Positions 7,967-14,723 are shown, counted from the stretch's first letter. The stretch is DNA of 28,521 nt from CALHVX01 sp038757945 (GCA_038757945.1 JBCDGJ010000054.1:1-28521); one strand, 5' to 3'. Numbers and translations are program-made. Notes: generated by a model from the letters alone, not told the origin.

Positions 7967-8010
7967 TGGGGTCCGTCCTCGGTTCGACAGCCGGCGCCTC
8001 CGCGGGCGGT

Positions 8011-8021
8011 CCTGTTACAGG
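8011..8021. promoter_or_regulatory. Short palindrome upstream of the SDR-yhhQ pair
   Basis: CCTGTTACAGG is an 11-bp palindrome with one central base, in the 105-bp gap between the PTPS-family gene and the SDR gene. It lies about 45 bp upstream of the SDR start. It could be an operator for a promoter inside the group. Symmetry does not extend beyond these bases, so chance is quite possible. Confidence 0.2.
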
Positions 8022-8071
8022 TAAAGGTTTTCGCCATAGTCCGCCGGTCAGCTCAGCGCGTTCGGCACCGC

Positions 8072-8680
8072 TCAGCGCCCGGGGTGTTCCCCATGCCAGT
8101 GGGCCTGGGCCCACTGCCCTGCGCCGGACGATACCCGAATGGTCATGGCATGCAGGTCAAGAGCAGTGATTCCCGGTATCGCAACCAGCGTCTGCAGGAC
8201 CCAGGGTGCCAGCTCTTCGACGGCGACGTTGCGTACCGGGAGCAGCAGGACGTCACGCTCGAGGAAGGGCAGGTCTTCCCCGTTGAAGCGCGCCACGATG
8301 TACTCCGTGCCCTCGAACAGGTGCTCCCGTCGCAGGCTCAGATGCGGTGACCGGGTCGGCAGCAGCACTTTCTCGTCGAGCCAGTCGCAGACGGCTTTCA
8401 GTTCATTCTTGAGGAGGTTGTAGTCGAAGGCCAGCCCGTCCGGGCCGACGGCAGCGGTGACTTCGGCAGTAACGTTGAAAGTGTGGCCGTGCAGGTCTTC
8501 CCGCTCGGTGGCCGAAAAGATTGTGAAGTGCGCCGATGAGAAGTGCAGATACTCTTTGCTGATCTCGATGGTGGTGACCGCCGGCGGCTGGTACGCGAAG
8601 CCGTCCGGGGCAGGGCCGGGGCTGGTGGCGGGATCGGTAACGCCGGTACCTGCCGGCGGCGGCGCATCGGTTCTGCTCAT
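8072..8680 (-). CDS. 6-pyruvoyl-tetrahydropterin synthase / QueD-family enzyme with ExxHGH motif
   Basis: This is a 202-residue tunnelling-fold enzyme with zinc ligands His51, His64 and His66 (LHGH). The first 33 residues are a Pro/Ala-rich tail. QueD and classical PTPS carry a catalytic cysteine four residues before HGH. Here that position is Arg60, followed by Glu61, giving ERED-LHGH, which fits the ExxHGH pattern associated with PTPS-III. PTPS-III proteins replace dihydroneopterin aldolase (FolB) in folate synthesis. The context is mixed: folK is 4 kb away, but yhhQ, a queuosine-pathway transporter, is two genes downstream. An extra stretch at about 104-143 (LLPTRSPHLSLRREHLFEG onward) lengthens it relative to the ~120-residue QueD. 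The family call is firm; the reaction is open. Confidence 0.85.
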   Translation of the reverse strand: MSRTDAPPPAGTGVTDPATSPGPAPDGFAYQPPAVTTIEISKEYLHFSSAHFTIFSATEREDLHGHTFNVTAEVTAAVGPDGLAFDYNLLKNELKAVCDWLDEKVLLPTRSPHLSLRREHLFEGTEYIVARFNGEDLPFLERDVLLLPVRNVAVEELAPWVLQTLVAIPGITALDLHAMTIRVSSGAGQWAQAHWHGEHPGR

Positions 8681-8715
8681 GGCGCGACTGTAGCACAGGC
8701 GTGCGCGGTCGCCGG

Positions 8716-9063
8716 TCAGCTTCCCGGCAGCGCGTGCACGCCCAGCATCAGCCTGCGGACATCGCCATCGCAGCGGAAGCTTTCGATCAGCAGATAAATC
8801 GACAGGAACAGCATGCCGCCGAACAGAGCAACGGGCGCGAGGAGCCAGCCGCTGATGGAGAAACCGTTGCGCCAGGCGGTCCACAGCGCCGACAGCACCA
8901 GAAAGCAGGAAAAGTCGACGTTGAACTGGCCGGGCCAGGCTAATCGTTTGATGTCGCCGAAGAACACCGGAATGAGGTTCCAGCCGTGGTCGATCACGAC
9001 GATGGCCGTATAGCCGACAATTACGATCAGCAGGGTGAGCAGCAGTACGCGCAGTCCGGTCAT
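8716..9063 (-). CDS. Small integral membrane protein of unknown function
   Basis: This is a 115-residue protein with three hydrophobic helices, at about residues 5-25, 50-66 and 70-95. Between helices 1 and 2 lies a polar, aromatic-rich part with WPGQFNVDF leading into helix 2, which then ends ALWTAWRNGF. The GQFNxDF...LWxxWR arrangement recalls small DUF-type membrane proteins (for example DUF2834-like), but I do not recognise the family with certainty. The ATG at 9063 follows GGAG with six-base spacing. The stop is 35 bp before the PTPS-family gene, so the two may share a transcript. A palindromic element lies 31-58 bp upstream. A DUF2834-like membrane family with unknown role is the best description. 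Confidence 0.75.
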   Translation of the reverse strand: MTGLRVLLLTLLIVIVGYTAIVVIDHGWNLIPVFFGDIKRLAWPGQFNVDFSCFLVLSALWTAWRNGFSISGWLLAPVALFGGMLFLSIYLLIESFRCDGDVRRLMLGVHALPGS

Positions 9064-9093
9064 GGAGGTCTCCGCTTGTCGTCCGGACTGCTG

Positions 9094-9121
9094 TTGTAGC
9101 TGATTGTAGCGACTGCTACAA
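9094..9121. promoter_or_regulatory. Perfect palindrome with an extra half-site (operator or hairpin)
   Basis: TTGTAGC (9104-9110), GACT, then GCTACAA (9115-9121) forms a perfect 7-bp inverted repeat. A further direct copy of TTGTAGC lies at 9094-9100. It lies between the CULT-domain gene and the small membrane-protein gene. On the minus strand TACAAT within it resembles a -10 box. On the plus strand the stem is followed by GTTTT. It could be an operator overlapping the membrane-protein promoter, or a hairpin separating the two genes. Confidence 0.45.
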
Positions 9122-9161
9122 GTTTTAGTTATGCGCTTGCCCGCTGGGTCCGGCGTGCTGC

Positions 9162-9572
9162 TCAGCTATCCGGCGCGGCGTTTCGAATGCGATCCCGCAC
9201 CAGCCCGTAGAAGTAGCCGTCGCCCCGTTCGAAGTACCAGCCAAGATGCTGCTCGCACTCCGCACAGTTGGCATAGCGCCAGAAGTAGCCGGCAAACCAG
9301 GAATCCGCATGTGTGGGTTGGCCTGAGATGGCGCAGCCGAGGGCCTCCCGGTAACAACCGAGATCAAATTCGAAGCCATGCGGGTTGACGCAGAAGTGCC
9401 GATGTTTGCCGTTGACGGCGATGGCGGCGCGTTGATCGGCAACGGCAGCATTGCAGCGGGCACAGTAGACGTAGGGCTGGGGGGCTGGCTCGTCGTCTTC
9501 CAGCACCTCGCCGAGGACGCTTTCGAGCGCCGGATCCAGCGTTGTTTCTTCATCCAGCGTCTTGGTACTCAT
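9162..9572 (-). CDS. Stand-alone cereblon-type CULT-domain protein
   Basis: This is a 136-residue cytosolic protein with no signal peptide and an acidic N-terminal tail. The rest is a beta-tent (CULT) domain, as in the thalidomide-binding part of cereblon. Zinc cysteines are Cys37/Cys40 (YCARC) and Cys103/Cys106 (NCAEC). The cage that holds cyclic imides is Trp92 (SWF), Trp98 (GYFW) and Trp112 (HLGW), with Phe114 and Asn63 (VNPHG). Trp spacings of 6 and 14 and the Asn-to-Trp distance of 29 equal those I recall for human cereblon (Trp380/386/400, Asn351). Bacterial single-domain members such as MsCI4 are known; their physiological ligand and role are not settled. It sits between a flavoprotein reductase and a small membrane protein, 84 bp from the former. 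Confidence 0.88.
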   Translation of the reverse strand: MSTKTLDEETTLDPALESVLGEVLEDDEPAPQPYVYCARCNAAVADQRAAIAVNGKHRHFCVNPHGFEFDLGCYREALGCAISGQPTHADSWFAGYFWRYANCAECEQHLGWYFERGDGYFYGLVRDRIRNAAPDS

Positions 9573-9656
9573 AGCCTGTACGTTCCCTCAGCGCCGATGA
9601 CCCCGATGCCTGCGGGCTGCCCGATTGCTGGCTGCGTGCCGGGCACCGACAGACCT

Positions 9657-10862
9657 TCAGCCGAGCAGTGACTTGAGGTCGGTGGCCGGATCCGCCAGAA
9701 CGGCAGCATCGACCGGTTTGCCCACCAGCTGTTTGCAGATCATGAACTCCTTGGCGCTGTTGACCGCATCGGCGGCCACAACTTTGCCTTCTTTCAGGTA
9801 GAACACCGCAAACTGGTTTTCCGCCTGACTGCCGCGTAGCACCTGGGTGTCGGCGTCGGTGGAGAAGCCGACCATCTGCAGCTTGAGCTCGTACTGATCG
9901 GACCAGAACCAGGGAACGGCATCGTAGATTTTGTCCTTGCCACAGATGTTGGCGGCGGTGACCCGCGCCTGATCCATGGCGTTTGGTACCGATTCCAGCC
10001 GCAGGCGCCGGCCCAGGGTGGGGTTCGGGTGGTTGGTGCAGTCACCGATCGCGTAGACATTCGGTACGGAGGTCCGGCACCGTTCGTCTACGAGGATCCC
10101 GTTGTCGCAGGCCAGCCCGGCGTCGGCGGCGAGCTCGACGTTGGGAATGATGCCGATGCCGACGATGACCAGATCGGCTTCGAAGCGCTGATCGCCGCAC
10201 AGCACCGCGGCAACGCGCCCGGAGCCGGCAAAGCCGGAGACCAGGGTGTTCGTATGCAGGTGGACGCCGCGGCCCTCGTGCAGCTGGTGGTAGTAGGCTG
10301 ACATTTCCGGCGTCGTGACCCGCTGCAGGATGCGGTCCTCCATTTCCAGCACGTGCACTTCCATGCCGTGCTCAACACAGACTGATGCGACTTCCAGGCC
10401 GATATAGCCGCCACCGACGATGACGATGCGCTTGCCTTCACCCATCTCTGCGCGGATGCCATCGACATCTTCGATCGTGCGAAGGTAGTGGATGCCGGCA
10501 AGATCGGCGCCTTCGAGCGCAAGCTTCCGGGGCCGGCTGCCGGTTGCGAGGATGAGGTGCTCGTAGCTGAAGCTGCGCCCGTCGGCGGTTGCTACCGTGT
10601 TGTCCGCAGGGTTCAAGGCGCTGACGGTGACGCCGGTTTCGAGATTGATGTCCTTGTCGGCGTAGAACTTTTCGGGGCGCAGGTAAACGCGCTCCAGCGG
10701 CTGCTCTCCGGACAGGTACTGCTTGGACAGGGGCGGACGCTGATAGGGCACATAGGGTTCATCCCCGAGCACGGTGATTGCATCTGTATACCCTTCCTGG
10801 CGCAGGCTGGCTGCAGCCTGTCCAGCGGCGTGGCCGGCGCCAACGATCAAGACTCCGCTCAT
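9657..10862 (-). CDS. FAD-dependent NAD(P)H:ferredoxin/rubredoxin reductase-type flavoprotein
   Basis: This is a 401-residue two-dinucleotide-fold reductase. The FAD motif GAGHAAG lies at 8-14, ATGSRPR at 104-110, the NAD(P)H motif GGGYIGLE at 148-155, and the second FAD contact AIGDC at 269-273. RLRLESVPNAMDQA (about 288-301) and a C-terminal reductase domain follow. This is the architecture of ferredoxin reductases serving P450s and Rieske dioxygenases, and of rubredoxin reductases. It probably passes electrons from NADH to a small iron-sulfur protein, but no ferredoxin, P450 or oxygenase lies in the window. The ATG at 10862 follows AGAGGA at suitable distance. The 38-bp gap to the ACT-domain gene suggests a tetR-ACT-reductase transcript. 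Confidence 0.9.
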   Translation of the reverse strand: MSGVLIVGAGHAAGQAAASLRQEGYTDAITVLGDEPYVPYQRPPLSKQYLSGEQPLERVYLRPEKFYADKDINLETGVTVSALNPADNTVATADGRSFSYEHLILATGSRPRKLALEGADLAGIHYLRTIEDVDGIRAEMGEGKRIVIVGGGYIGLEVASVCVEHGMEVHVLEMEDRILQRVTTPEMSAYYHQLHEGRGVHLHTNTLVSGFAGSGRVAAVLCGDQRFEADLVIVGIGIIPNVELAADAGLACDNGILVDERCRTSVPNVYAIGDCTNHPNPTLGRRLRLESVPNAMDQARVTAANICGKDKIYDAVPWFWSDQYELKLQMVGFSTDADTQVLRGSQAENQFAVFYLKEGKVVAADAVNSAKEFMICKQLVGKPVDAAVLADPATDLKSLLG

Positions 10863-10901
10863 GCGTTTCCTCTTGCTTCCCCGTGTTTCGTTCGCGCCAT
10901 T

Positions 10902-11309
10902 CTACCGACCTCGCGCCGGAGTACGCACCTTGCAACCGGCCTGCTCGAGCGTGCTGACGGTGTCCGCCAGAACCGCCGCTTTGACCAGCAGATAGTCCGT
11001 GTCGAAGGTGGAGATGGCGAAGATGCTGATGCCGGCCTCGGCCAGCGCGCCAGTGAGCTGCGCCAGGATACCGACGAGGGCAAAGTCCAACGGGCCGCTG
11101 ACCTTCAGCGCGCGCCAGCCGCTTTCGGTGTTGCCGGGCTCGAGGCGGAACCGGGCCAGAAGCTGCTCGTCGCAGACCAGGCTCAACTCGTCGTCGGTGC
11201 GCGCGGTAAAAACCCAGGGTTCCTGCAGCAGGTCGGGGTCCAGGACGAACGCGGGATCGAAGCGGCACACGGCAAAGGTGGCGGGTAGCAGATCCAGTGT
11301 CAGCGTCAT
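10902..11309 (-). CDS. ACT-domain protein (CASTOR/COG3603-like amino-acid sensor fold)
   Basis: This is a 135-residue protein of two ACT-like halves. The N-terminal half runs to EPWVFTARTDDELSLVC (about 30-46), and the C-terminal half has the ACT-typical ISIFAISTFDTDYLLVK (about 93-109). It matches the short two-ACT proteins grouped in COG3603, related in fold to the arginine sensor CASTOR. Such proteins are thought to bind amino acids, but no function is established. It starts four bases after the tetR stop, so it is translationally close-coupled to the regulator and may carry a ligand-sensing role in the same circuit. That role is speculative. Confidence 0.8.
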   Translation of the reverse strand: MTLTLDLLPATFAVCRFDPAFVLDPDLLQEPWVFTARTDDELSLVCDEQLLARFRLEPGNTESGWRALKVSGPLDFALVGILAQLTGALAEAGISIFAISTFDTDYLLVKAAVLADTVSTLEQAGCKVRTPARGR

Positions 11310-11312
11310 GCG

Positions 11313-12038
11313 TCAGAGCCTGGTGATGCGCTCGGCCAGCCAGGCCGGGAAGGTCTTCGAGACGTTCGCGTCCAGCTCGAGCAGCGCGGTCAGCGGCTGA
11401 CCGGCGATGCCGAGCCCGAGGGCGGTGGTTGCGATCAGCAGCACGATCTGTCTCGCTTCCGCAAGTTCCTGCTCTGTTGCGGCGTGGGCCCCGTCGCCCG
11501 GGCCATGGTCGCCACGGCAGAGTCGGGTCGCGACGCTGTCGATCACACCGCGGAACAGATCCTGGTTGTCCAGAATCGGCTGGGCCAGCTCAGTTCGGGA
11601 TTCCACGGCCATCCACGCCAGCAGCTGCGCGTGCCCGTTGTCGGCAATGGCTGCGAAGAGCTGTTCACACAATGTTGCGGGATCTGCATCGGATTGCAGC
11701 GCCCCGAGCACGTCGCTCAGCAGTTGCCGCGTCATGTAGACGATCAGCGCGTGCCGCATGCCCTCAGAGCTGCCGAAGTGATGAATGATGGTTGCGTGGC
11801 TGATTCCGGCCTGATCGGCGACCCCGGTCAGGTTGAGACCCTCGAGGCCAAGTTCCTTGAGCCGTCCTGCGGCCGTCTCCAGCACCAGCTGTTTCGCTTC
11901 ATCGGCGGATCGGCGACGCCGTTTCGCCGTGCCGCGGTTGGGGCTATCGGCACTCGTACCCTGCGTAGCGGCGGGCGGGCCGCCCGAGCGGTCCGCCGCG
12001 GCATCGTCCTTGCCGGCGCCGAGCTTGTTGACATTCAT
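11313..12038 (-). CDS. TetR-family transcriptional regulator
   Basis: This is a 241-residue regulator. The first 40 or so residues are polar and low in complexity, ending in a basic KRRRR patch. Helices then lead to a TetR helix-turn-helix at about 68-90, LNLTGVADQAGISHATIIHHFG. The remainder is a helical ligand-binding domain with ALIVYMTRQLL and LIATTALGLGIAG. The effector is unknown. It is divergent from the COQ4-family gene across 56 bp that hold two direct repeats, one of which covers its own start codon, suggesting autoregulation. No in-frame start lies between the ATG at 12038 and Val52, in the first HTH-domain helix, so 12038 must be used. A transcript from the obvious -10 would then be leaderless or start slightly inside the gene. 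Confidence 0.9.
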   Translation of the reverse strand: MNVNKLGAGKDDAAADRSGGPPAATQGTSADSPNRGTAKRRRRSADEAKQLVLETAAGRLKELGLEGLNLTGVADQAGISHATIIHHFGSSEGMRHALIVYMTRQLLSDVLGALQSDADPATLCEQLFAAIADNGHAQLLAWMAVESRTELAQPILDNQDLFRGVIDSVATRLCRGDHGPGDGAHAATEQELAEARQIVLLIATTALGLGIAGQPLTALLELDANVSKTFPAWLAERITRL

Positions 12039-12074
12039 GTTTATAAGACTATATTGACATTCAAGTTAATAAGA
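12028..12074. promoter_or_regulatory. Two 21-bp direct repeats with overlapping divergent promoters (probable TetR operator)
   Basis: Copies at 12028-12048 and 12054-12074 match at 19 of 21 positions (TTGACATTCAwGTTwATAAG and one more base), offset by 26 bp. Each contains an imperfect dyad, TTGAC-N6-GTTwA. For the plus strand, TTGACA (12028-12033) and TATATT (12050-12055) make a good sigma-70 promoter with 16-bp spacing toward the COQ4-family gene. For the minus strand, TTAACT (12064-12069 complement) and TTATAA (12041-12046) with 17-bp spacing point to tetR. A repressor on the repeats would cover both. Confidence 0.75.
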
Positions 12075-12094
12075 ACTCTGCATAGGTTTTACCC

Positions 12095-12856
12095 ATGACA
12101 CCAGAATTCCCTTCCAGGCAGCCGGCTGCGACCGGTGAGCGCGCGCCGCAGCAGATCGACGATACCGGACGCGTTCAGCCGCTCGCTGCGCTGCGGGCCC
12201 TGAAGCGTCTCGTGGCCGATCCGGAGCAGACCGAGCAGGTATTCGTGATCATACGCGCGCTGTCCGGCAATGCGCTGCGCAATGCCTTCGATCGTTTCCG
12301 GACGACGCCCGTGGGCCGCCGCGTGCTGGCCGAGGAACTGGATCTGATGGCTGTGCTGACCGACCGCGAGGCCTTGCGGCAGCTGCCCAGCGGGAGTCTG
12401 GGACGCGCCTACCTGGCGTTTGTCGAACGCGAGCAGATCACTGCCGAGGGCCTGGCGGAGGCCAGCGCGCACGAAGCCGCAATTACCGATCCCGAGCTGC
12501 TCCGCTTTGCCACCCGGCAACGGGATATGCACGACCTCTGGCACGTGATCACGGGCTACGGGCGCGACAGCTTCGGCGAAGTCTGCCTGCTCGGATTCAC
12601 CTACGCACAGACCCGCAATCGCGGGCTTGGTGTGATCTGCCTCGTCGGCTCGGTAAAAACCCGGCGCGCGCTCGGCAAGGGAGTGTACCGGGCGGTCTGG
12701 AAAGCCTGGCGCGCCGGTCGCCGTGCCGCCTGGCTGCCGGAGCAGGACTGGGAGCACCTGCTGGCGCAGCCGCTTGCTCAGGTTCGCGCGCAGCTGCGGA
12801 TCGATCCCCCGCAGGAGTATGAAGCCGTGCTTGCCGGGGTGGCCGCGACAGCCTGA
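12095..12856 (+). CDS. COQ4-family protein (ubiquinone biosynthesis-related)
   Basis: This is a 253-residue, mainly helical protein with the COQ4 metal motif HDxxH-x11-E: His146, Asp147, His150 and Glu162 in MHDLWHVITGYGRDSFGE. Around it is the family-typical helix with GFTYAQTRNRGLG. In mitochondria COQ4 belongs to the coenzyme Q complex and has been linked to handling of the ring C1 position. Bacterial members are scattered and may modify or bind quinone precursors or other prenyl lipids. The ATG at 12095 follows a modest TAGG. It is the only gene on its side of the tetR promoter region, so it is the prime candidate target of that regulator. The 3' end is eight bp from the convergent DUF1820 gene. 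Confidence 0.85.
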   Translation: MTPEFPSRQPAATGERAPQQIDDTGRVQPLAALRALKRLVADPEQTEQVFVIIRALSGNALRNAFDRFRTTPVGRRVLAEELDLMAVLTDREALRQLPSGSLGRAYLAFVEREQITAEGLAEASAHEAAITDPELLRFATRQRDMHDLWHVITGYGRDSFGEVCLLGFTYAQTRNRGLGVICLVGSVKTRRALGKGVYRAVWKAWRAGRRAAWLPEQDWEHLLAQPLAQVRAQLRIDPPQEYEAVLAGVAATA

Positions 12857-12864
12857 GGTTTGCG

Positions 12865-13200
12865 CTACTTGTTGCCGGTGCCCTTCGGCATGGGCATCGG
12901 GAACGGAGTGATGTTGCCGGTGCCACCTTCGGTGACCTTGGCGACCCCCTCCTTTTCGACCTCGTCGATGCGGATCACCGAGTGCATCGGTATGAAGCTG
13001 CGCTGCACCCCTTCGAACTCGGTCCGGAGCTTATCTTCGGCCGGATCGATCACGACCTGCGTGCGCTCACCGAAGACGTAGTCCTCGATTTCGATGAAGC
13101 CGTAGAGCTCGCTCTGGTACAGGCCCCGGGCGTATACCTCGTAGATCTGTCCCTGATTGTGGAACAGGATCTTGTAGATGTGCTGCGTCGCGTCGGTCAT
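12865..13200 (-). CDS. DUF1820 family protein
   Basis: This is a 111-residue soluble protein. It begins HIYKILFHNQGQIYEVYARG, has LYGFIEIEDYVFG in the middle, and contains SFIPMHSVIRIDEVEKEG. It ends in a Pro/Gly-rich tail (FPMPMPKGTG). This is the conserved pattern of DUF1820, found mainly in Gammaproteobacteria and of unknown function. The ATG at 13200 follows AGGA with five-base spacing. It is divergent from miaB across about 125-140 bp and convergent with the COQ4-family gene. No catalytic motif was seen. The mostly beta-strand pattern would suit a small binding protein. Confidence 0.85.
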   Translation of the reverse strand: MTDATQHIYKILFHNQGQIYEVYARGLYQSELYGFIEIEDYVFGERTQVVIDPAEDKLRTEFEGVQRSFIPMHSVIRIDEVEKEGVAKVTEGGTGNITPFPMPMPKGTGNK

Positions 13201-13270
13201 GGGGGTCCTGCTGAGAGAAGGGCGTCGGGCATCGACGGCGGAAACTCTGACGGCGTCGATATTGGGCCTG

Positions 13271-13315
13271 TTGCCGCAAAATTCAAGGCGTATAATCGCG
13301 CGCTCTCAATTTTGC
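13271..13315 (+). promoter_or_regulatory. miaB operon promoter with flanking inverted repeat
   Basis: A consensus -10 TATAAT lies at 13291-13296. The -35 is weak. TTGCCG at 13271-13276 is only 14 bp away, and the hexamer at 17 bp (CTGTTG) is poor. The -10 and likely start site lie inside a perfect 8-bp inverted repeat, GCAAAATT (13276-13283) and AATTTTGC (13308-13315). This AT-rich island is conspicuous in GC-rich surroundings. It is the probable promoter for the long downstream gene series. Confidence 0.6.
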
Positions 13316-13340
13316 CGAACAGCGGGTGATTCTGCTCACG

Positions 13341-14723
13341 ATGGCGACCGTCGACTCCCCAGCCCAATCGAAAGCGCGTCGTTTGTACGTGAAGACCCAT
13401 GGCTGTCAGATGAACGAGTACGACTCGGCGCGCATGGCCGATCTGCTCGCGGACAGCCACGACTACGTGCTGGTCGACAGCCCCGAAGATGCGGACCTGC
13501 TGCTGCTCAATACCTGTTCGATCCGCGAAAAGGCGCAGGAGAAGGTGTTTCATCAGCTCGGCCGCTGGAAAGCGCTGAAGGCGGCGCGCCCCGAGCTGCA
13601 GATCGGCGTCGGCGGCTGCGTCGCGAGCCAGGAAGGCGAGGCCATTCGGGATCGTGCGCCCTACGTCGATCTGGTGTTCGGCCCGCAGACCCTGCATCGG
13701 CTGCCCGCGATGCTCGACGCCCGTGCGAAAGCGAAGGCGACGCCGGCGGCCGCACGCCTCGCGGTGGTCGATGTCACTTTTCCGGAGATCGAGAAGTTCG
13801 ACCATCTGCCGGCACCGCGAGCCGAGGGGCCGACGGCCTTCGTTTCGGTGATGGAGGGTTGCAGCAAGTACTGCAGTTTCTGCGTCGTCCCCTATACCCG
13901 CGGTACGGAGGTCAGCCGCGGGGTCGATGACGTCATGCGCGAGATCGTCGCCCTGGCCGAGCAGGGCGTCCGGGAAGTCAATCTGCTGGGTCAGAACGTC
14001 AATGCCTATCGCGGCGCCATCGATGGCGATCACGCGGACCTGGCCGAGCTGATCCACTACGTCGCTGAGGTGCCGGGTATCGAGCGGATCCGTTTCACGA
14101 CCAGCCATCCCATGGAGTTCAGCGACTCGCTGGTCCAGGCCTACGCCGAGGTGCCGCAGCTGGTGGATCATCTGCACCTGCCGGTGCAGGCCGGTTCCGA
14201 CCGGATCCTCGCCGCGATGAAGCGTGGCCACACGGCGGATCAGTACCGTGAGCTGATCGGCCGTATCCGCGCCGTGCGACCGAACATCAGCCTGTCGTCG
14301 GATTTCATCGTGGGGTTCCCCGGCGAAACCGAAGCAGACTTCGAGGACACCATGCGGTTGATCCGGGACATGTACTTCGATGTCTCTTTCAGCTTCATTT
14401 ACAGCGCCCGGCCCGGGACGCCGGCGGCAGCGCTGGCTGATCCGGTATCGGAGCAGGAGAAGAAAGCACGCCTTGCGTACCTGCAGGCGCAGCTCCGCGA
14501 GCAGTCGGCGGCGATCGCTGAGGCCATGGTGGGCACCGAGCAGCGCGTCCTCGTCACCGGCGTGGCGAGGAAGGACACGACGGAGCTCATGGGCCGGACC
14601 GAGAACAATCGGGTCGTCAACTTTCCCGGCTCCGCCGCGGCCAGAGACGATGATTTTGTGACGGTGCGGATCACCCAGGCGCTGCCGAACAGCCTGCGCG
14701 GCGAGCTCGTGCAGACTGATTGA
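13341..14723 (+). CDS. miaB: tRNA-2-methylthio-N6-dimethylallyladenosine synthase
   Basis: This radical-SAM methylthiotransferase adds a methylthio group at C2 of i6A37 in tRNAs reading U-starting codons. In the 460-residue product the N-terminal UPF0004 domain supplies Cys22 (THGCQMNEYDS), Cys59 (NTCSIREKA) and Cys93 (GGCVASQEG) for the auxiliary cluster. The radical-SAM cluster is Cys174, Cys178 and Cys181 (GCSKYCSFC). DFIVGFPGETEADF lies in the barrel, and a TRAM domain fills roughly the last 70 residues. ATG 13341 is preferred; GTG 13326 lies in frame but has no ribosome site. The gene heads the run shared with phoH, ybeY, corC and lnt, an order common in Gammaproteobacteria. Confidence 0.96.
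   Translation: MATVDSPAQSKARRLYVKTHGCQMNEYDSARMADLLADSHDYVLVDSPEDADLLLLNTCSIREKAQEKVFHQLGRWKALKAARPELQIGVGGCVASQEGEAIRDRAPYVDLVFGPQTLHRLPAMLDARAKAKATPAAARLAVVDVTFPEIEKFDHLPAPRAEGPTAFVSVMEGCSKYCSFCVVPYTRGTEVSRGVDDVMREIVALAEQGVREVNLLGQNVNAYRGAIDGDHADLAELIHYVAEVPGIERIRFTTSHPMEFSDSLVQAYAEVPQLVDHLHLPVQAGSDRILAAMKRGHTADQYRELIGRIRAVRPNISLSSDFIVGFPGETEADFEDTMRLIRDMYFDVSFSFIYSARPGTPAAALADPVSEQEKKARLAYLQAQLREQSAAIAEAMVGTEQRVLVTGVARKDTTELMGRTENNRVVNFPGSAAARDDDFVTVRITQALPNSLRGELVQTD

Noticed and set aside
7267..8071. preQ1 riboswitch in front of the SDR-yhhQ pair
   Set aside because: No convincing small pseudoknot with an A-rich tail ahead of a ribosome site was seen in the 105-bp gap or elsewhere near yhhQ.
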